Source: Pseudomonas sputi
Lineage (GTDB): Bacteria > Pseudomonadota > Gammaproteobacteria > Pseudomonadales > Pseudomonadaceae
Assembly: GCF_021603585.1 (NCBI RefSeq)
Contig: NZ_BQHI01000017.1
Location: forward strand, 46,171-110,170
DNA: 64,000 nucleotides
Direction: 5' to 3'
The first letter of the stretch is position 1. Every line of letters begins with the position of its first letter. Made by a program: the position numbers and the translations under genes. Positions 62,692-64,000 of the stretch are shown piece by piece. The notes below the pieces were generated by a model. That model did not search any database and was not told where the DNA came from. It saw nothing but the letters and a program-made list of their open reading frames with translations.

Positions 62692-62724
62692 GATACATAT
62701 ATTTTCCTGAAAAATATATGTATC
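62692..62724 (+). terminator. Hairpin element copy 3
   Basis: A perfect 14-bp stem GATACATATATTTT / AAAATATATGTATC with a 5-nt loop, followed by CCATTTTTT. It has the same placement as the other element copies but is strongly diverged in sequence. Confidence 0.75.
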
Positions 62725-62755
62725 CCATTTTTTCAGAATTCGTTCGAGGGCAAAA

Positions 62756-63142
62756 ATGACAGCACAGAAATGTATCCCGCGAACTGTATGGCACGGGCTC
62801 GACGGAACAGGCTACAACAACATTGCGCAAGAGCTAAAATCCGAGAACCCCTCTCTTAGAAAATGGATTTCAGTATATGCCATTTATAAATACCCCATTA
62901 CCAATGACCCACATCAATATTACGAATTTATCCACCACTCAAAAAGCTTCCGATATGCAATAGTGATATTTACAATCCCATCCAAAACACTTAAAACAAG
63001 TGATGGCGTGGACGACCGAGACATTACTATCGCAAAATTAGAAACCATGAACTCTGAGGCGGAAATCAACGCCTTTTTTGAAAACATCGACATCGACCCA
63101 GAACTTTTCACCACGCCCTGGCGTTGTAAATACCCTCTCTAG
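62756..63142 (+). CDS. Immunity-like protein, first of a tandem pair
   Basis: 128 aa, family not recognised. Notable segments are VWHGLDGTGYNNIAQEL, LRKWISVYAIYKYP, AIVIFTIP and a C-terminal IDPELFTTPWRCKYPL. The frame PIFSEFVRGQK upstream ends in a TGA overlapping this ATG (ATGA), the usual toxin-immunity junction. A second, frameshifted copy follows at 63212, showing tandem duplication with divergence. Confidence 0.6.
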   Translation: MTAQKCIPRTVWHGLDGTGYNNIAQELKSENPSLRKWISVYAIYKYPITNDPHQYYEFIHHSKSFRYAIVIFTIPSKTLKTSDGVDDRDITIAKLETMNSEAEINAFFENIDIDPELFTTPWRCKYPL

Positions 63143-63211
63143 TAGCCAAACTGAAATCCGCCCATTTTTATTAACTCTTTACTATTCTCCAAATCAGTTT
63201 AAAGAAAAAAA

Positions 63212-63606
63212 ATGAGTACTCAAAAGACAATCCCTGGAAAAATTTGGTGGGGCTTTGAGGCAAAATCATATACAGAAATTGCTCAAGAGCTACCTTCACA
63301 GGATGAGTCACTTCGAAAGTGGATAGCAATCTACGCCGTTTATCATTTAAACTTCGAAATAGATCCCCAGGAGAGCGTTATTACAAATTTCTAGAAGATG
63401 CAAAAAACTCTAAATACGTAATTATAGAATTCACTCTCCCCATCCAACTTCTCGAAACAAGAGACAGCATTAGCACCAACGACACGAAAATAACAAAATG
63501 CAAAACCTTGGAAACAGAGGAAGAAATCAACTCTTTTCTTTACGAAAACAACATAAACCCAGAGCTATTTACGCCACCATGGACTTGCGAGTACCCGCTA
63601 GACTGA
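63212..63606 (+). pseudogene. Frameshifted paralogue of the preceding immunity-like gene
   Basis: It reads IPGKIWWGFEAKSYTEIAQEL and LRKWIAIYAVYHL, parallel to the upstream gene, then loses frame near 63370 (CAGGAGAGCG). Another frame continues as ERYYKFLEDAKNSKYVIIEF and ends NPELFTPPWTCEYPLD at 63606. Protein similarity to 62756-63142 runs end to end. A one- or two-base indel inactivated it unless this is an assembly error. Confidence 0.7.
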
Positions 63607-63640
63607 GTTCAACAAAAGAGGCCACAGAGGACACACTAAC

Positions 63641-63874
63641 ATGAGAACCCAGCTTAAATACGAACTCCATCCCCTTCGAGTCCCAAGCGGATGGACTATT
63701 ACAATCAACAACCTTTTCGAGGTTGATTTCACACCAGAGACTGTCGAGTGGTTTAGTAACTCAGTTTTACTGGGTGGTGTCCGACGAACTACTGGTCATT
63801 GCTTTGACTCAAGACTTGAGCCAGATGGAGATCCTGACGGGGACTTTGTCATTGAATTCCTGACAATCAAGTAG
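63641..63874 (+). CDS. Small hypothetical protein next to the IS element
   Basis: 77 aa (MRTQLKYELHPLRVPSGWT at the start), beta-rich, with no family recognised. It may be another immunity protein. Its stop codon (TAG, 63872-63874) abuts or overlaps the IS256-type left end, so the original C-terminus may have been cut off by the insertion. Confidence 0.5.
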   Translation: MRTQLKYELHPLRVPSGWTITINNLFEVDFTPETVEWFSNSVLLGGVRRTTGHCFDSRLEPDGDPDGDFVIEFLTIK

Positions 63875-64000
63875 GGGGTGTCAGAAATTTTGTGTTCGGG
63901 CATAACATGAGTAAGAGGTGCATGTATGCCAACCAAAAAGAAACCCGCGTTGCGAGAGCTGCCAAAAATCCCGAAAGAGCTGCTTGAGCAATTCACAGAT
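63874..64000 (+). mobile_element. IS256-family insertion sequence, left end (truncated by window)
   Basis: GGGGGTGTCAGAAATTTTG at about 63874-63892 looks like the terminal inverted repeat of Pseudomonas IS256-family elements, followed about 50 nt later by the transposase start. The right end lies outside the window. It bounds the AT-rich immunity array. Confidence 0.8.
63926..64000 (+). CDS. IS256-family transposase, N-terminal fragment
   Basis: The first 25 codons (MPTKKKPALRELPKIPKELL...) match the characteristic N-terminus of IS256 (Mutator-like DDE) transposases in Pseudomonas. AAGAGG lies upstream of ATG 63926. The catalytic domain is beyond the window edge, so intactness cannot be judged. 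Confidence 0.85.
   Translation, partial: MPTKKKPALRELPKIPKELLEQFTD

Noticed and set aside
60700-63600. CRISPR array reading of the repeated AAATCTGTCCCC elements
   Set aside because: The copies are few, unequally spaced, diverged and lie between coding genes as terminator-like hairpins; there are no uniform spacers or cas genes.

Overview
The window is GC-rich, chromosomal, and most likely from a fluorescent-group Pseudomonas. Supporting markers are the Pseudomonas-type small secreted DUF2388 and DUF2790 proteins, an AotJ-like lysine/arginine-binding protein, a CoA-transferase/thiolase cluster with a divergent LysR gene, AruF/AruG-type succinyltransferases, an oxaloacetate decarboxylase of the P. 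aeruginosa PA4872 type, and a REP-like palindrome. All calls come from reading the sequence; no database search was possible. No tRNA, rRNA or CRISPR array was seen.

Layout. 0.5-15.6 kb: chemotaxis receptor; two small hypotheticals; a minus-strand run of diiron-oxidase-like enzyme, methyltransferase and DNA ligase LigD; DUF533 protein; phosphatidylcholine synthase; methyltransferase plus DUF4242; then a secreted DUF2790 protein, a secreted Cys/repeat peptide and the thiol-redox protein DipZ, divergent from an OmpR-type two-component system. 15.6-23.6 kb: an unrecognised 726-aa protein coupled to a flavoprotein, a DUF2063/DUF692 (BufC/BufB-like) pair, a winged-helix methyltransferase, a Sir2 deacetylase and a LysR regulator. 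23.8-36 kb: ketone-body/dehydrocarnitine-type CoA transferase and thiolase, MntH, several envelope proteins, a desuccinylase-family enzyme beside a solute-binding protein, FtrA with a divergent rhodanese, and CobF with a histidine phosphatase. 36-43.5 kb: an amine/amino-acid catabolic cluster with its own RpiR regulator. 43.6-51 kb: oxaloacetate decarboxylase, M20 carboxypeptidase, diguanylate cyclase, flavin monooxygenase with hydrolase, and 2-oxoadipate dioxygenase HglS. 51-64 kb: an orphan type VI secretion island (hcp, vgrG, DUF4123 chaperone, RHS toxin, immunity) followed by an AT-rich array of displaced toxin tails and immunity genes, ending in an IS256-family element cut by the window edge.

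Two parts merit most attention. First, a shared promoter element (GTATCC, 12 nt, GATACA, 4 nt, (G/A)ATACA) lies upstream of the two-component system/DUF2790/DipZ locus and again upstream of the DUF692/DUF2063 pair. This suggests one regulator controls a multinuclear-iron peptide-modifying enzyme and, 7 kb away, a small Cys-containing secreted peptide that could be its unrecognised substrate. Second, the tail of the T6SS island holds successive [hairpin element]-[toxin C-terminal remnant]-[immunity gene] modules, including a recognisable barnase-like tail directly followed by a barstar-like gene.
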